Positions 1 through 11,416 of a stretch of DNA of 64,000 nucleotides are shown here, piece after piece. Made by a program: the position numbers and the translations under genes. Numbering within the stretch: position 1 is the first letter of the stretch; each line of letters starts with the position of its first letter. The notes under the pieces are model-generated. The model was not told where the DNA came from. It did no database searches and was given only the letters and a program-made list of their open reading frames with translations. This stretch comes from Primulina eburnea (taxonomy: Eukaryota; Streptophyta; Magnoliopsida; Lamiales; Gesneriaceae), in assembly GCF_022965805.1 (NCBI RefSeq), contig NC_133102.1:11700485-11764484 (forward strand). The letters run 5' to 3'.

Positions 1-1562
1 GACATACGTACGTACATAATTAGACGTGCCGTCAACATAAACTTTCATAAACATACTGCATACTTGAACATACATAACTTCATCATTTTCGTAGAGGATG
101 TTTCAAAGCAAGTGACCAATACATAATAAACGCCTGATCAGACAAACCACAGTACTGGGCTGACAGGGATGTATCCACTGCCACATACATGAGATCCCCG
201 TTCATAATTTAACGGTCTGGTTGGTCCCCGTTCATAATTTAACGCTTTCCAATCATGATCTAACCCGTTCATAATTTAACGGGGTGGAGAGGTCCTCGGC
301 CACGTTCACCGACTTCCAGACCCATTCATAATTTGGTCACAAGACATTTAGCATTTCTCAAAAACTAGGGGTGTCAATCGGGTCGAGTGGGTCGGGTTTC
401 GGATCAACCCGCGTATTTTTTTTTTTTGTCAACCCGAACCCGAAGCAACCCAAAACCACCAACCCGAACACGAACCCGTCTAACCCAACTCAACCCGTCT
501 AACCCGCCCAACCCGAATTTTTTTTATTTTTTTTAAAAAAAATTCGAAAAAAATGAGAAATAATAATAATATGTCATATAGCTAACTTTTCTAATAATAT
601 CCTCACAAGTTTCTAATAAATATTCAAAACACATAATGATAATAATAAAATTTAGAGTTCGAACAACGCTTGATAAAAGAAAACGGTGCATGTAAAATTG
701 CAAATCTCTGCAGCAAACATATGATCGAGACATCTTGGATCCTTCTGTAAAATCTTTTTGTTGTATTTTCCTGAGAGCTCATAAATGAAAACTTTTAACC
801 TTCCAACCAAGTCATCTTCCAAAAAATCAGAGGCACTTCCTGATATTCAATTGATAGACATATTAAGCAAAATTATAAGTTCAAGTTAACAATATCTCAA
901 AAGAAGTTGAAGAGCTAGCAACAAAGTATAAAACATGACAATGGGGCATGCACTCATTTTTTTTCGTAGAACACAAATCAATTTATGGAAAACACATTTC
1001 AAAACAATCGAATATATGTGCACTTTTAATTAACTCCCAAAGTAGTCCAAAACAGACTCTCTAACACAAATACCTAGAAGAAATGCTTCATACGCTTTAA
1101 CAACAGCTTGCACAAAAACAAAACCCGTTAACTTACCATTAGCAGCTTTATGATATAATGAATACATACAATACCAGATGACACCATAAATTGGCGTAAA
1201 CTTCTCTAGCAATCACTACTTTGTTTGTATATTGCATTCCACTTATATCATAGTTTTCTTAATTGTTCTACATTTGTTTGTATCGAACATTTAAATAACA
1301 TTTAAAAAATTAAAATAGGAAAGGGTGAAAGTTTTCAAAAATTATGAATTTATAAAAGTTAACTTACTTTTGAACACTAGGTATCATAGCATCGTTAGAA
1401 TCATCAATAATCTGTTGCAGCATTGTTTGATCCAGCATCCTCATTTATGAATAAATTCATAACATTTTCAGTCAAATCATCCAACCTCACCTCAGTAGTT
1501 TCTACAAAAATAAAATATTAGTAAAAAAGATAACTTTAAAATGAAAATAACAAGAAGAATCA

Positions 1563-4500
1563 CTAACCTTTCTGTCCAACTAACCAATCTCTACAACAAA
1601 CCAACGCCTCAACAACATCAGGCTTCATTGCACTACGATATTGGTCAAGTATCCTACCACCCGTGCTAAAAGCTGATTCAGAAGCAACTGTAGAAATTGG
1701 AACACTCAAAATATCTCTGGCCATTTGTGCAAGTTCAGGATACCTAAATTGGTAAGCTTTCCAAAATGCAAGAACATTACATTTTGAAGATCTGTCTATT
1801 TTCGGTTCATCCAAATAAAGATCTAATTGACTCTTTTGAGCTCTATCATTTAATTCTGTTCTTTGAAATGTGTCAAATTCCTACAACATAAATTAAATGT
1901 ATTGGTAACGAAATGTAAAAAATAGTGAGAAAAATAAAAAATTATCATAAATACCTTAAAAACATCCATGCATCCACTGTCTGAATTTAGAGGAAGAGAA
2001 GCACTATCATCAATGCGACTGTGAGAACTCGTAGATGTATTGCTACTACTTGATTTAGAAGCAAGGCCCATATATTCCTCAAACAAAGAAACTAATTTAG
2101 ACTTCACCAGACTTAATTCGTTACTACCATGTCCGTACAACTTGTTGTAACAAAACTCAACAAACTGCATCTTGAACCTCGGATCAACTATCACAGCAAT
2201 GGACAACAAAATGTTATAATCTTTCCAGTACTTGTCAAATTTCTGAAACATCCGATTGGCCATTGATCTCATGAATTCATCAGAGCTTTGCAAGGCTTGA
2301 CTTAATGTCAATTGAACCGTAATGACACGAGGAAAATAAAGGTTGGCGGTAGGATATTTCACCCCGGAAAACAAAGTCGTTGTCTCATAGAAAACCTCAA
2401 GCAATTTGCATATTTTTTCAGCTTGAACCCACTCGTCAACCAATGGACAGTGTGTGAAATTAGTATCAGTCAATTTCAAATGATTAAAAGCACGTCGATA
2501 ATATATGGCACTAGAAAGCATCAAATACATAGAATTCCATCTAGTAGGAACATTTTGCCTAAGTGATTTCTTAGAATCCAGCGAAGTTTGGGTAACAGAT
2601 TCTACAAACTTTTTCTTTCTCACTTGACTGCCTTTAACATACTTTACACATTCACGAATCTTATCAACAGAATGATCAATTATTTTCAAACCTTCTTGGA
2701 CAATTAAATTGAGAATGTGTGCACAACAACGAACATGCAGAAACTCGCCACCATTCACTAATGAACAATTTAAACTAAGATGATCCCTTAGAAGGCCAAC
2801 AAACACATCATTTGCAGCGGCATTGCGAAGTAGGTTCGGTGGATCCGATCATGAGGTGTCAAGAGCAGCTGGACACGTGCATGTTCGGACGGTCCGAAGT
2901 GTATGATCGGAGGATCCGATCATGAGCTGTCAAGAGCCAATGGACACGTAGCGTTCGGACGTTCCGAAGTGTTGTTCGGAGGATCCGAACATGGCCTATA
3001 AATAGTGCTCGAATTCCTCATTTTGGTATTGCCATTTCTTGAGATTGAGTCTTTAGTGAGAGATTTGGAAGGTTTCTAGGGTTAGTTGTTGGTCGAGCGA
3101 TAGCCAAGAGCTGCCAGGAGTAGTAGCGTAGCGGCGCCTGAGTTACGAGGCAATCGACATCAAAGGGCTGTCGACGGACGAAGGTAAACCCTAAACCTTT
3201 GGTAGTACTAGGGAGTACTGGTTTTGCTAGTCTAGCATGGTAGTATTGATTGAGTATGCTTTTGATGCGTAGGCTTGTGCTAGACCTGATTAGCGGTGTT
3301 GAGTAAGGCTAGGCTTGCTGTGATAGAGGTACGAAAGTACTATCCGAGATATCCTGGTTGAGTATACATTCTTATATGTGTTGCATGATTATGTGGTGCA
3401 TTGATATATGTCATATGATGCATGCTATTATGTCACGTTTATTACTGCACGTTGCATTTCATGTTGAGCCGTATTCTCCTTTGAGATAGCCTTTACTGTT
3501 GAGCTGTATCTCTTTCGAGATAAGCTATATCTTGGGGCCGCTCAGCCCTGTCTTGTGGACGCATGGACACCGAGAGTACACAGTGGCCGACGGGTCGGGA
3601 GGGCTTCGGTGGTCCGGGACATTTTAGGTCCACGTCTGTCTTGTAGTGGATGCAGTGACCCAGAGGTTGGACCGCGCGGCACTATCCACTTGGCGCCTCT
3701 AGACTGAGCATTGTTGAGATCCTTTTGTGACTCCTGTTTCTTGACTACCCCGGTATCATGATCATAGCATGTGCATTTCATATAGGTCTGTATACTCATA
3801 CTTTTGTACTGGGCGTTCTTATCGCTCGCTCACTCTCGGTTGTTTATTCTTCGTCCAGGGAGCTCAGTTGACGCTGAGAGCAGGAGAGGACTTAGTACTG
3901 TTTGGTTTAGTTACGGTTGTTTTGTTGTATGGTGTACTGAATATTTGTTGAGTTATCAGACTTCGATGGATGTAGTCTCATTTGGGTTTCCCTGTTTCTC
4001 TGAATGTTAAAGGTAATTGATAGGTGATTTGGAACGTCACTACAGGATTGCAAGTAGGAAACCTTCTCTAGATGATAGCTATGTTTTTCACAAATGAATC
4101 AAGAGGTGGAGCTGTAAGAGAAGTTGATAATCTTTTTTGCAAAACCCAATTAGAATCAATGAAATGCGCTGTCAACATATATAGCCATCAGTGGCAATAG
4201 AAGTCCACAATCGGAAGTGAAACAAATTTTTCCAGGGCATGAACGCATTTCTTGAGCTAGTCTATTGTATTCATTTTTATGCATCTTGAGAATATCAGTC
4301 CTTGCGGTGTTTCTAGTGAAATGATTGACTTGAGGTTCCAAATATGTAAAAATTGATCTAATTGCCTCATATTCCACAAACTGAAACGGTAAATCATGTC
4401 TCACAAAGCCTGAGCAATATCACGAGTTCTCTGTCTAAGACACTGTTTGAGAATATGGCGTTGGAGATTACCTATCCCCATGCTACTGTCTGCTTTGTAC

Positions 4501-4751
4501 GTAGTCCCACATGCTTTACATTTGCAACGCTTTTCTTCTCCTTCTACTTCTGGAAGCATCTCAAAATATTGCCACCATTGTGATTTTAAAGGTCTCTTTC
4601 GTTTAACACTTCCGGAGGCCCGACCTTGCAAGTTAGTACCTGCTTCTTCATCAACATCTAAATCCAACACATGTACACCCTCCACGCTATCCTCCTCATG
4701 AACAAGACCAATAGGTTCTGAACTCATTCTATCAATTAAAAAGCATAACAA
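1563..4751 (-). pseudogene. hAT transposase with BED zinc finger, broken and split by a solo LTR
   Basis: In reading order on the minus strand: an N-terminal BED-type zinc finger (about 4450-4640) with CKAC and a downstream HILKQC; a block with FVEYEAIRSIF and a degraded CFTSDC region (4156-4404); the catalytic-core block after the inserted LTR, with ANDVFVGLLRDHL, VRCCAHILNLIVQEGL and VPTRWNSMYLML (1850-2806); and the C-terminal hAT dimerisation block with PISTVASESAFSTGG (1563-1814). This order matches RICESLEEPER/Ac-type hAT transposases, nuclear proteins that excise and reinsert the element. A stop and frame change separate the first two blocks, another frame break lies before 1814, and the LTR at about 2827-4046 destroys the core. 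It cannot encode an active transposase. Confidence 0.9.
2827..4046 (+). repeat. solo LTR of a gypsy-like element inserted in the hAT transposase
   Basis: About 1.2 kb interrupts the transposase. It carries a TATA box (TATAAATA, 2997-3004), a palindrome cluster just upstream (2884-2991) and an LTR-like end, CACTACA, at 4044. Its body (about 3340-3750, including GGGGCCGCTCAGCCCT at 3535-3550) is homologous to the LTR at about 14960-16285. ATTGC occurs at both edges (2822-2826 and 4047-4051) as a candidate 5-bp duplication, but AAGTAGG also follows both copies, so exact boundaries are uncertain by several bases. No internal coding region remains, so it is best read as a solo LTR. Confidence 0.8.
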
Positions 4752-5145
4752 TATTATTAGCTACAAGAAAAAAATTAACAATTCCTTGAAAGACTTCATT
4801 TGATATAGGCATTACAAGAAACAGAAATAAATGGATGTCAATTTTAACATAATCATATACTCCAAGAATTGTACCAAAGCAAATGTTATACAATGATACC
4901 CAATTGTCACTGACTTTATTTAACAAAAGAAGTTGTAAACAAAGTTTGCTTCTTCCCTCATGTTAGGTTTAAACATATATTTTTATATTTAACAAATGTA
5001 AACTTCTCCAGCAATGCATTATGCAACTTTTCGGTTCTTGAATCTTCCCTTCCAATCTTTTTTATTTTATATTATTTCTTTATATTCCTTAAATACGTCC
5101 AGAAAAAATTTATGGATATATTTCCACTTTTTGAAGGATAAATAA

Positions 5146-5150
<5 letters not shown>

Positions 5151-5196
<46 letters not shown>
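5151..5196. repeat. (TA)n microsatellite inside hAT copy 1
   Basis: This is a TA dinucleotide run with one G interruption, in the 5' noncoding part of the hAT element. Short ORFs predicted across it are artefacts of the repeat. Confidence 0.95.
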
Positions 5197-6149
5197 GCTA
5201 ACAACTCAGTCACGAACTCACGGGTCAGGAATCCCAAAAGCCAAAAACACCGCACGATACAATTTGTCAATTTCTGGGAACGGAACAATTATATTGAAGA
5301 ACGGAACAAAATATTGAAGAATATTCAAATTTAAAATTATATGTTCAATAAAAAATTTTGAGAACAAACCCAAACAGAGATTACTTTAACAAAACTCAGT
5401 TTGTTCACCTGGACGGCTGCACGAGAAGCAGATTAGCGGAGAAGGCCGAAGGGTTTCACTTGGATACTTGAGTGAGAAGCGGTGAAGTATACACTTGACG
5501 AGAAGAGAAACTGAGAATTAAGAAATGAGAAGCCGACAACAAGTCAACAACAAGGGTTATTGGGTTAATACTTAGATGATTAAATTGGGTTGGGCTTTAT
5601 TTTAATGATAAAGCCTGGACAGAGTCACAAAAGTTGTGCAAAATGTAAAAAAAAAATTTTAAAAATGGTGTGTCGCGTGCTTCGGGTGGGTTCGGGTCAC
5701 CGGGTGACCTGATATTTTTTTCAGGTCAACCCAGGTCAACCCGAACCCACCGAGAAATTATTTTTTTTACGGGTTTGTAATCGGGTCTGACCCGTTTCGA
5801 CCTGAACCCGAAAATCATAAACCCAAACCCGATATTTTTCGTGTCGTCCCGTGTCGGGTTCATTTTTGACACCCTCTATCAAAAACTTAAAATATTTTAT
5901 TGCACGTCATATATACTTACTTGGCGTTGAGGGATTCATTGGACTTCGATCGGGGTCGTCGCTACTGCACATACTAACTTGGATTCGCATACTTAATCTT
6001 GCATAACTTAGACGTAAATATCATACTTACTCTCGAGTTCAAACACTCCTTAGAACCCTCTACAATTTCCCTTGACTCGACCTTGATAATCTTTGCACTA
6101 ACCCATGACATCACACCCCAAGCAAACATTAAATTTTCTTCCCAAAATA

Positions 6150-6415
6150 TGAAGGACACGGACCCCGTGCCTGCATCCGTGTAGGGGTCCGTGTAGGCTC
6201 GGGTGAAAAGGGCTCGGAAAGAAGGGTGGACATGGACCCCGTGTAAGGGTCCGGGTGGGAGTCCGTGTAGACTCTGGAAAATACAATCCGGAAGAAACAA
6301 AGGCACGGACCCCGTGTCGAGGTCCGGATAAGGGTCCGTGTACACACTGTAATGGCGCACCAAGGGAAAAACAAAGACACGGACCCCGTGCCAGGGTCCG
6401 TGCTCGGGTCCGTGT
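6150..6415 (-). repeat. GC-rich palindromic cluster in the left Tekay LTR
   Basis: About four units each contain CACGGACCCCGTG (itself palindromic) and a matching GGGTCCGTG further on, so units can fold into nested hairpins. The same cluster is at about 13126-13390 in the other LTR, and a smaller relative is in the solo LTR at 24250-24365. It stands out from AT-rich surroundings. Reading in LTR orientation, only a weak TATA-like stretch (CATATTTT) follows. Long ORFs through this cluster are non-coding artefacts. Confidence 0.8.
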
Positions 6416-7825
6416 GACTACGATTTTCTGAATCCTGCGAGCAACTTCTTACATTATGCTTATCCCACTTAGCTACACCAAATAGGCACCAAAATCAACA
6501 CCCCAAAACACATCCTAGGATGCTATACTAGTGCACCAAACCAAAAACACGTCCCAAACCAATGACTCTCATCTCATGGCAAGTATAATTCAAGAACATG
6601 GCTTTGACATCAAAATCATCTCCTATGACTTCTTACGGACACCAGTGCCTATCGACGTTAGTCAACCCACCGAATACTGACCCGACATCATAAGAATCAT
6701 ACCTAAGTGCAGCAATGATCACCCGTCGATCCCCAACGAAGCCTGCAACAAAGAAACTTCAAGAACACAATTTTCATAAAAGTCGCAGTTTGAGCAGTCC
6801 CATGAAAAACGCCATAACTCACTCAATTTTCATCCAAAAATCTCGAATTTAAATCGAATCGAAGTTATCAAAAAGTTCTACAATTTTGTAGTTGAAAGTT
6901 TTCTCAAAATCTCGACTGAAAATTCACAGTTTTAGGAGGAACAGTAAAAACGGGATTTTTAGATCTAAAAAGGGACTCCAAAAGCGATTTAAACATGATT
7001 GCTCAAACTTCTACACAACATACACATAGTTTTACGCATAAATAACAACGCACACATAATATGACATGATCGATGCATCAAAAACAAAATATATGTGCCT
7101 TTTGATAATAAACGTTACCGAACCGGCGATATCGAAGCGAAGATGGAAGCGAGGTTGCCCCGGAACGATCGTGGAACGATTTCTTTGAAGAAACTCGACA
7201 AAATACTGCTGGAAATAATCAGAGAAATGGGCGGCTGCTCTTGGTGAAGGCAGAACCCTAGGTTTGTCTTGTAAAAATCTGAAAATAAACTTGTAGGTGT
7301 GTGTGTTGTATGTTTTAGTGTGTGTAAAAACGTGTAAGTGTGTCTGAGTGTAGAAAACGTGTGTGTGTGTGTGTTTTAATTAGGAGAAATTCTAGCTAAA
7401 TTAACTATTTAAAATACTTATTAAAGGTTAACACCTAATAATTTACTCAAAACTCTTCAATTAAAATGATTACACACCAATTTTAAAAGTTTAAACTCTT
7501 AAATCACTCAATACATAAATAATGTTTTAAAATACTAAAACTCTATAATTTATTTAAAATGCCCCATCCTAAATCTTAAAATAAAATACCACATTCTAAA
7601 TTGCCAAAATCGTCACCGATCTTTTCCCTCGATCCCGCCTCGAATAATCGGCCTGAAACATGAAACTCGAAAAACATTTTAACGTGCATCACCTAAACAT
7701 AAATAATTTAAAACAATGCATTCAAATAAATCATGCATGGCTTAAAACTCATTTTAAAATTAATTAAATGATTTACTAGTTAAACAAATGCATGGGTTAT
7801 ACGTGTACTGAATTTGGGCACTACA

Positions 7826-7842
7826 GTTCCTCCCCCACTTAT
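7826..7842 (-). promoter_or_regulatory. polypurine tract of the Tekay-type element
   Basis: On the minus strand, AGTGGGGGAGGAAC lies immediately before the LTR start TGTAGTGCCC at 7825. Position and composition fit the primer site for plus-strand DNA synthesis in LTR retrotransposons. Confidence 0.85.
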
Positions 7843-7861
7843 AAAAATTTCGTCCTCAAAA

Positions 7862-9250
7862 TTAAATCTTACCGAACAACTCCGGGTAGCGAAGTCTTAT
7901 ATCTGCTTCGGACTCCCATGTGGCCTCTTCCACTGATTGGTTTAGCCACTGGACTTCGACTAGCTTAGTCACTTTGTTTCGGAGCCTACGCTCTTGCTTG
8001 TCTAGGATTTGGACTGGTTTTTCCTCGTAAGACAAGTCTGGAGTCAGCTGTAACAGCTCGTAACTCAGAATGTGCGAAGGATTAGCCAAATATTTCCTCA
8101 GCAGCGAGACAAGGAACACATTGTGCATCCCGGCCAGATTCGGCGGAAGGGCCACACGATAGGCTAGTGTCCCAACTTTGTCCAAAATCTCAAACGGCCC
8201 AATGAACCTCGGACTCAGTTTGCCTCTTTTCCCAAATCTCATAACACCCTTCATAGGTGCTATCTTGACGAAAACGTGATCACCCACTGCAAACTCGAGA
8301 TCTTTCCTTCTCTTATCAGCATAACTCTTTTGACGACTTTGGGCAGTCTTCATTCTGTCACGAATCTTGACCACCACGTCTGCAGTCTGCTGAACTATTT
8401 CTGGCCCAAGTTCTGCTCTCTCACCAACTTCATCTCAATGAACTGGTGATCTGCACTTCCTCCCATACAACGCCTCATTGGGAGCCATTCCAATAGATGC
8501 TTGGAAGCTGTTGTTGTATGTGAACTTCACTAGAGGTAGTCTAGACTCCCAAGTTCCTTGAAAATCAATTATGCAGGCTCTCAGCAAATCCTCCAAAATC
8601 TGAATCACTCGCTCAGACTGACCATCTGTCTGCGGGTGAAAAGCTGTATTGAAAAGCAACTTCGTCCCCATGGCTGCATGTAAACTCTTCCAGAAGGACG
8701 ATGTGAATCTCGGGTCCCTGTCGGACACGATTGAAATTGGGAATCCATGCAGACGGACTATCTCCTTGATATAAAGCTCCGCATACTGCGTCATGGAGAA
8801 AGTCGTCTTCACTGGCAAGAAATGCGCTAACTTGGTGAGTCGGTCCACTATAACTCAAATAGCATTAAAACCTCTGACTGATCTAGGCAACCCAACCACG
8901 AAATCCATAGTAATGTTCTCCCACTTCCACTCGGGGATGGGGAGTGGCTTAACCAATCCTGCTGGCCTCTGATGTTCAGCTTTTACTTGCTGGCAAGTGA
9001 GACATTCTGATACGAATCTATGGATGTCTCGCTTCATTCCTGGCCACCAATACAAAATCTGGAGGTCCTTATACATCTTGGTACCTCCCGGATGGATAGA
9101 ATACGGAGATGCGTGTGCCTCTGTCAAAATATCCTGTCTGATCGATTCACCACTAGGCACCCACATTCTACCTCTGTATTTCACAATCCCATCTGACACT
9201 GTATAAAGAACACTGCTCTTGGCCTCATCTTTCAGCCTCCATTTCTGTAA
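7862..9250 (-). pseudogene. Ty3/gypsy integrase with chromodomain-like tail (pol C-terminal part)
   Basis: One continuous minus-strand frame interrupted by two TGA codons (8855-8857 and 8435-8437). Order: HHCC zinc-binding region (about 9000-9130; HPGGTKMY then CLTCQQVKAEH), DDE core (aspartates in ITMDFV and VSDRDPRF, glutamate in SERVIQILEDLL; about 8500-8920), GPY/F region ([14 protein letters not shown], about 8150-8230) and a chromodomain-like tail (about 7865-8010). Integrase inserts the cDNA copy, and the chromodomain biases insertion to heterochromatin in chromoviruses. Both TGA codons fall where the family commonly has Trp (after GFNAI and after SPVH), so each is explicable as TGG to TGA. 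The catalytic residues remain, but the protein is truncated by the stops. Confidence 0.93.
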
Positions 9251-11241
9251 CTACTCATCTAAAGACTGTCCTGCCCGGATACGATCTAGCAAATCAGATT
9301 TGACTGTCAGATTAGACAGCCTAGGAGCTCTGCCCTTACGATAAATCTCTAGACCAAACTTCTGAATCTCAGATTGAAGAGGTCTCTGCACTGACAACTG
9401 AGCTACAACTGCCACTTTCCTGCTCAATGCGTCTGCGACAACATTAGCCTTTCCTGGATGGTAGCTAATTTTGCAGTCGTAATCTTTCACAAGTTCTAAC
9501 CACCGTCTCTGTCTCATATTCAGCTCTTTCTGCGTGAAGAAATATTTGAGACTCTTGTGTTCGGTGAAAATATGACATTTCTCGCCATATAGATAGTGTC
9601 TCCAAATTTTCAGTGCGAAGACAACGGCGGCTAACTCAAGATCGTGAGTCGGATAGTTCTTCTCGTGCACTTTCAATTGCCTGGAGGCATATGCTATGAC
9701 TCGACCCTGCTGCATCAATACTGCGCCTAACTCGAGCTTAGATGCATTGGTGTATAGAACGAAATCACCTCGTCCCGTCGGCATGGCTAGCACTGGCGCC
9801 GATATGAGGGTTTGCTTCAACGTATCGAAGTTCTTCTGACATTCCGCACTCCACACAAATTTGGCATTTTTCTTTGTCAGGGAAGTGAGTGGCACTGCTA
9901 TGGATGAAAATCCCTTAATAAACTTACGGTAGTAACCAGCTAAACCCAAAAAGCTGCGGATTTCTGATGCATTCTTTGGCTCAACCCAATCCTTAACTGC
10001 CGCTACCTTGGCTGGATCCACCTCAATGCCGCTACTAGAAATTATATGACCCAGAAATGCTACCTTCTCCAACCAAAATTCACACTTACTAAACTTCACG
10101 AACAACTTGCGGCTCTGCAAGGTCTTTAAAACTGTCCTCAAGTGCTGGCTGTGCTCCACATGACTCTTCGAGTATATAAGAATATCATCAATGAATACTA
10201 TGACGAACTGGTCGAGGAACGGCTGAAATACTCGGTTCATGAGGTCCATGAAAATTGCTGGAGCATTAGTCAGCCCAAATGGCATCACCAAGAACTCGTA
10301 ATGCCCATACCGGGTCCTGAAAGCTGTTTTGTGGACATCTGCATCCTTCACTTTTAGCTGATGGTACCCTGACCGAAGATCTATCTTAGAGAATACTGTA
10401 GCCCCCTGCAATTGATCAAACAAGTCTTCGATTCTAGGCAACGGGTACTTATTCTTGATCGTTACCTTGTTCAGCTAACGGTAATCGATGCACAGTCTCA
10501 TGCTTCTGTCTTTCTTTTTCACAAAGAGCACTGGTGCACCCCACGGTGAGCAACTCGGGCGGATAAACTCCTTGTCTAAGAGCTCCTGAATCTGCTGCTT
10601 AAGTTCTAACATCTCTGCTGGAGCTAATCTGTACGGTTGCTTAGAGATTGGCACTGTACCTGGCATGAGGTCGATTGTAAACTCCACCTCTCTATCTGGT
10701 GGAAGGCCTGCGACGTCGTCTGGAAAGACGTCTGGTAAATCTCTGACTATTGGCACCCCTGATATAGAAGGAGTGGGCACGACCGGTGCCGAGATGATAC
10801 TAGCCAAGAAAGCCTGACACCCCTTAGAAATTAGTCTCCTCGCTTGCATGCAAGAGATCATGCGCGGGAAACTCCTCCATCTGGCTGGCTCATAAAGAAA
10901 CTGCTCCATGCCCAATGGTCTGACTAACACCGATCTCTTCTGAAAGTCGATAAGAACTCTGTTCTTAGTCAGCCAGTCAATTCCCAATATAATATCGAAC
11001 TTTGGCATCGGCAAGACGATCAAGTTGGCATATACGAGGTGGCCGTGCAATTCTAGATCGATATCTCTGACTACGCTGGTAGCTAACAGCTCTTCCCCTG
11101 ATGGGACTGTCACTGAAAAGTTCACGTCTACGCCAATGGACTTGAGGTCTAAATGATTAGCAAACGTTTCCGATATGAAGGAGTGAGTGGCTCCTGAGTC
11201 AATCAGTGCAGTTGTGGATAATCTCTTAATAAAGATGTTTC
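9251..11241 (-). pseudogene. Ty3/gypsy protease, reverse transcriptase and RNase H (pol N-terminal part)
   Basis: Protease begins right after the intron-like segment, with the active-site motif DSGATHSF near 11185-11205. RT follows, with LCIDYR (10478-10500), [13 protein letters not shown] and the catalytic [10 protein letters not shown] (about 10155-10190). RNase H ends near 9410, with [18 protein letters not shown] codons interrupt at 10475-10477, just after CIDYR, and at 9251-9253; both are explicable as CAG to TAG. In RNase H the expected TDAS is TNAS (about 9745), losing a conserved acidic residue by a G-to-A type change, and a TDH-type motif reads TEH. The frame is otherwise open through the whole region. 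Confidence 0.93.
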
Positions 11242-11415
11242 CTAAGATGCGTTAGCACAACACAAAACTTATATCCTCGAAATTACTAACATACCTCAAG
11301 CGTAATAGAACTCAATATCCCTAGGCACACAAAACATTACTAGCACCCTATTAATCCCAAGTAAAAATTCCAAATGCAAGGCAAAATAATACTGAGATTA
11401 GGTAGAAAAGTATAC
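11242..11415 (-). other. intron-like segment between gag zinc knuckle and protease
   Basis: On the minus strand a 174-nt segment starts GTATAC (11415 downward) and ends TTAG (11242). Skipping it joins LLTG, at the end of the gag zinc-knuckle region, in frame to NIFIKRL and then the protease. Reading through it gives a nonsense tail ending at 11351. The precise GT-AG borders and restored frame suggest a spliced intron or an AT-rich insertion that mimics one. No transcript evidence is available here. Confidence 0.6.
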
Positions 11416-11416
11416 C

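Larger units (their letters stand above)
366..5878 (-). mobile_element. hAT (Ac-like) DNA transposon, copy 1
   Basis: The ends are TAGGGGTGTCAA at 366 and, inverted, TTGACACCCTCTA ending at 5878. They are flanked by an exact 8-bp duplication, TCAAAAAC, at 358-365 and 5879-5886; hAT elements characteristically make 8-bp duplications. Both subterminal regions (about 375-520 and 5680-5870) are packed with ACCCG/CCCGAA-type motifs, the position where hAT transposases bind subterminal repeats. The minus-strand transposase is broken. The right part (about 5370-5520) looks like a transcribed leader ending in a plausible splice donor (CCAG followed by GTGAAC on the minus strand). The left part, 366-1562, has no coding content I recognise. 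An internal solo LTR occupies about 2827-4046. Confidence 0.93.
1..7825 (-). repeat. 3' LTR of the Tekay-type element, split by a hAT insertion
   Basis: The LTR reads leftward from TGTAGTGCCC at 7825 and is cut by the window start. Positions 1-365 and 5879-7825 are LTR sequence and 366-5878 is a later hAT element. Removing the hAT and one copy of its target duplication restores a sequence collinear with the uninterrupted solo LTR at about 18975-19420. The segment 6105-7825 matches the other LTR at 13077-14797 with few differences. It contains a GC-rich palindromic cluster at about 6150-6415 and GT-rich simple sequence near 7300-7375. Confidence 0.88.

Noticed and set aside
3542..4010. Short ORFs on both strands in the solo LTR
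   Set aside because: They lie in LTR R/U5 sequence homologous to 15680-15900, where frames are not conserved.
10142..10357. Plus-strand 71-residue ORF
   Set aside because: Antisense shadow of the gypsy RT.
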